Origin: CALAGB01 sp963713965
GTDB lineage: Bacteria > Chloroflexota > Chloroflexia > Thermomicrobiales > Thermomicrobiaceae
Length of the DNA: 64,000 nt
Reading direction: 5' to 3'
Assembly (NCBI GenBank): GCA_963713965.1
Contig: OY970217.1
Location: 2,418,001 to 2,482,000, forward strand
Part shown: in pieces, positions 61,895 to 64,000 of the stretch
Layout: every line of letters begins with the position of its first letter
Numbering within the stretch: position 1 is the stretch's first letter
Notes under the pieces: generated by a model
Seen by the model: only the letters and a program-made list of their open reading frames with translations
Database searches by the model: none
What the model was told of the DNA's origin: nothing
Made by a program: the position numbers and the translations under genes

Positions 61895-62105
61895 GCCAGA
61901 TTACACGACGCAGGGGTGGAGCACCACTCTTTCGGTGACAAAAAGGCGACGATTCTACGCCACGATGGCCATGGTTGAACGCCGCTGATCGCGGTTCGAT
62001 GCGTCTAACAAGGGGAACTTCCGACAGCCCGCCGTAGCTTAGAACGGCCATCTGGGGAATGACTGTGAGTTCCAGTCACAGAAAGTTGGTCGCGAGACCC
62101 GGTCG

Positions 62106-62897
62106 TTAGCTCTGAAGCGCCGCGTCGAGGGATCTACCGTGCGCCAGCACCCAGGCACGATCGCAACGGATCTCGGTGGGGATGCCGTCCGACACCATTC
62201 TCTGAAAGGCCGAGTGGCCCTCTGTTGCAAGTGCTTCGATGCCGCTGGCCGTAATCTCCATGCGCTCAGCCACGCGTGCGGCGAAACCGAGTCGTTCCTC
62301 TAATGCCAATCCATACGCGTCCAGCAACAAACGCAAACGCCGTCCGTGATCAGGGAGCGGTGACCAGCCAAGTTCACGACAGGCCTCATCTGTCGCCAGG
62401 GGCGCGAACTGCCAGGCAGCGTGGACCACGTCGTGGATCGGAGCCTCAGCTGTAGCCAGGTCCCAGTCGATGAAGGCAATGGCGCGCCCTTCTCGGAAGA
62501 CGGTGTTCTTTGGCGATAGGTCATGATGACAGACGACGTGTGGCGCGGGGCCGCCGAGCGGTTGAAAATACCACTCCACTTCTGCCGGAAGCTCGAACCC
62601 CACCGTGGCCCGGTGCAGTTGGCACATCAGTCGTCCGACGTCCGCGAGCGCGTCGTCGCTCACGACCCCGGGGGTGGCACCGGATGGCACGTCGCCCTGG
62701 ATGAACTCAAGGATCTCCCGTCCGGACTCGTCGATCCCGAGGAGTCGTGGCGCACCAACGAATCCGGCCCCTTCGAGATGTCGCAATAGCGCGTGGACGG
62801 CAGGAGACCACGGACCGAGAGGTCGCCGTACGGTGTCGCTAATGCGCACGACGCTCGTCACGAAGCCGCCCGCGATTGGCGTCTCGGCATCAGTCAT
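62106..62897 (-). CDS. Aminoglycoside-phosphotransferase-family kinase
   Basis: A 263-residue APH-fold kinase with the Brenner motif VVCHHDLSPKNTVF (catalytic Asp, metal-binding Asn) and IDWDLA as the DFG-equivalent. The nucleotide-binding N-lobe is short. The ATG at 62897 lies three bases after the stop of the upstream gene (TGACCATG), so translation is coupled. Function could be antibiotic phosphorylation or phosphorylation of choline, homoserine or a sugar. Confidence 0.85.
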   Translation of the reverse strand: MTDAETPIAGGFVTSVVRISDTVRRPLGPWSPAVHALLRHLEGAGFVGAPRLLGIDESGREILEFIQGDVPSGATPGVVSDDALADVGRLMCQLHRATVGFELPAEVEWYFQPLGGPAPHVVCHHDLSPKNTVFREGRAIAFIDWDLATAEAPIHDVVHAAWQFAPLATDEACRELGWSPLPDHGRRLRLLLDAYGLALEERLGFAARVAERMEITASGIEALATEGHSAFQRMVSDGIPTEIRCDRAWVLAHGRSLDAALQS

Positions 62898-62899
62898 GG

Positions 62900-64000
62900 T
62901 CAGTCGTTGCCGAATGCCGCGGCGGAGAAGCGGGCGCTGCTTGAGATGGCCAGGCCGAGGAGCCAAATCGCGGCGATCGAGACGATTAACGCCACGAGCG
63001 GTCCGGTGAACTCGGCGAAGAGAAGGGTGATGCCGAAGCTCGAGCCGGTGAAGAGGAGCGAGGCAACGGTCGGGTCTCCACCCGGAGCGCGCACGAGCGC
63101 GGCCCCCTGACTGAGGAGCATCATGAGGCTAAAGGTGACCATAAGAGGCAAGGTGAACGGGCTGACACCGCCGAACTTCACCACCAGTCCCCATCCGATC
63201 AATCCGATCGTGCAGATGGAAATGAAGGGCAAGCTGGCGTCGATGGCCAGAAGCTTGAGGTTGTCGAATGCCAGGAACTGACGTAAGAAGGCGTTGCTCT
63301 GATCGGCCGAGTAGACGCCCAGGACGTCACGCGGTGGCAGCGCCATGACGAAACTGAGCCAGAACAGCCAGGCCAGAGCCGAGGCGCTGGTAGAGGCGAG
63401 GATGACGCCGACGGCGATGATTCCGGTGGCGCGCAGCACCGCCCACCCAAAGCGGAATGGCTGCCGCATGAAGATGAGCCAGGCACGCGCCGTCAGCATT
63501 CGGGCGCCCTTCATGTCCGGCAGCGCGAACCGCGGAATGCCACGCGCCAGCGACTCCCGATCGCGCATCTGGCGTGAGAGGTCGCGCCAGGTGAACCTGC
63601 CCAGCACCCCCAGCGATTTGAGCTGAGAGATCGTGCCGAGCTCCGACGCGACCGTGATCAGATTAATGCGTCGACCGGTCCACGCCACACCTGTTGCTGC
63701 TATGAGCGACAGGACGAGCATGCCGAGCGTCTGTAATGCCAGTGGGGAGGCGACGACCGCCTTCGCCATCAGATGACCGGGCCAGCCGACCACTCCGGGC
63801 AATGCGGCGCCGAGTGCGGCGATGAGCAACGGCCAAATCAGAAGGAAGCGTGCCGGTTTTGGTCGTCTAAGTCGCCAAAATCCGAAACACCACGCGATTC
63901 CTGCCAGGAGAAGCACCAGAGGAATGCTGCTAAGGACGGCGGGGTACGCGGAAAAACCCAGTTCGTCTCGGCTGTCCGCATGTGCCAGCATCATCGAAGC
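62900..64000 (-). CDS. Polytopic membrane protein, 5' end outside the window
   Basis: At least eight hydrophobic segments are seen in about 365 residues, with a hydrophilic middle (DLSRQMRDRESLARGI). The frame stays open to the window edge, and the first in-frame ATG (63994) is not preceded by a ribosome site within the window, so the gene probably starts outside. No motif allows naming; an ABC-2-type permease is one possibility. It is coupled to the APH-family gene. Confidence 0.7.
   Translation of the reverse strand, partial: ASMMLAHADSRDELGFSAYPAVLSSIPLVLLLAGIAWCFGFWRLRRPKPARFLLIWPLLIAALGAALPGVVGWPGHLMAKAVVASPLALQTLGMLVLSLIAATGVAWTGRRINLITVASELGTISQLKSLGVLGRFTWRDLSRQMRDRESLARGIPRFALPDMKGARMLTARAWLIFMRQPFRFGWAVLRATGIIAVGVILASTSASALAWLFWLSFVMALPPRDVLGVYSADQSNAFLRQFLAFDNLKLLAIDASLPFISICTIGLIGWGLVVKFGGVSPFTLPLMVTFSLMMLLSQGAALVRAPGGDPTVASLLFTGSSFGITLLFAEFTGPLVALIVSIAAIWLLGLAISSSARFSAAAFGND

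Noticed and set aside
62063..62081. Hairpin CTGTGA/TCACAG after the APH-family gene as a terminator
   Set aside because: No T-tract on either strand and the stem is only six bases.

Overview
The window is GC-rich bacterial chromosomal DNA with densely packed genes, Gram-positive-type LexA boxes (GAACNNNNGTTC), lipoprotein and Tat signals, a short-Q-loop cytochrome bd oxidase, a Tat-exported cysteine-rich protein and many ABC/TetR and LuxR-type regulators. No rRNA or tRNA was found. The gene mix and protein style suggest Chloroflexota, most likely a Thermomicrobia/Sphaerobacter-like lineage, but this is an inference from family resemblance and not from a marker gene. No prophage, integrase, insertion sequence or CRISPR array was seen.

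Layout. 1-5.5 kb: tail of an FAD oxidoreductase, then sucA-sucB (2-oxoglutarate dehydrogenase E1 and E2). 5.5-11.6 kb (minus strand): nitrilase, methyltransferase, a 1006-residue ATPase/TPR/LuxR regulator and a medium-chain dehydrogenase. 11.8-21.5 kb: small membrane protein, membrane-anchored sulfite-oxidase-type molybdoenzyme, a complete cydABDC cytochrome bd operon, a GNAT protein and an alpha/beta hydrolase. 21.5-28.7 kb: berberine-bridge-type FAD oxidase, a possible small RNA, an unusual hydrolase-glycosyltransferase fusion with its TetR regulator, a relic of an ArsB-type transporter, and a TPP-dependent acetolactate-synthase-like enzyme. 28.7-34 kb: dispersed palindromic repeat, cytochrome c, two DUF1232-type paralogues, a MauE-thioredoxin-thioredoxin fusion, and divergently a Tat-secreted protein with about 70 cysteines. 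34-39.4 kb: MoxR/VWA chaperone pair (NorQ/NorD-like), DUF4013 membrane protein, ABC transporter. 39.5-44.7 kb: HD-GYP/LuxR fusion, then an operon DUF4242 / NTF2-TusA fusion / DsrE that looks like a sulfur relay, a methyltransferase, a VOC protein and a chloramphenicol-phosphotransferase-like kinase. 44.8-48.4 kb: a clearly lower-GC two-gene cassette of an AAA ATPase and a cytoplasmic subtilase, the architecture of the anti-phage IetAS system. 48.5-50.7 kb: ImuB-like polymerase with DUF6504 under an SOS box. 50.9-55.3 kb: drug-efflux-type ABC transporter with divergent TetR, then lipB and lipA. 55.5-64 kb: sulfotransferase, second palindromic repeat, FAD amine/amino-acid oxidase, sigma-like factor, zinc ribbon, SOS-boxed dinB, orphan ribbon-helix-helix antitoxin, repeat-rich spacer, amidase lipoprotein, APH-family kinase and a truncated membrane protein at the edge.

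Functional links. LipB and LipA make the lipoyl group that SucB needs. Two translesion-polymerase genes, 10 kb apart, carry perfect SOS boxes and so probably belong to one damage regulon. The membrane thioredoxin fusion and the cysteine-rich exported protein are divergent neighbours and could work together in disulfide chemistry. The most interesting accessory element is the AAA-subtilase pair; the sulfur-relay operon and the hydrolase-glycosyltransferase fusion come next.
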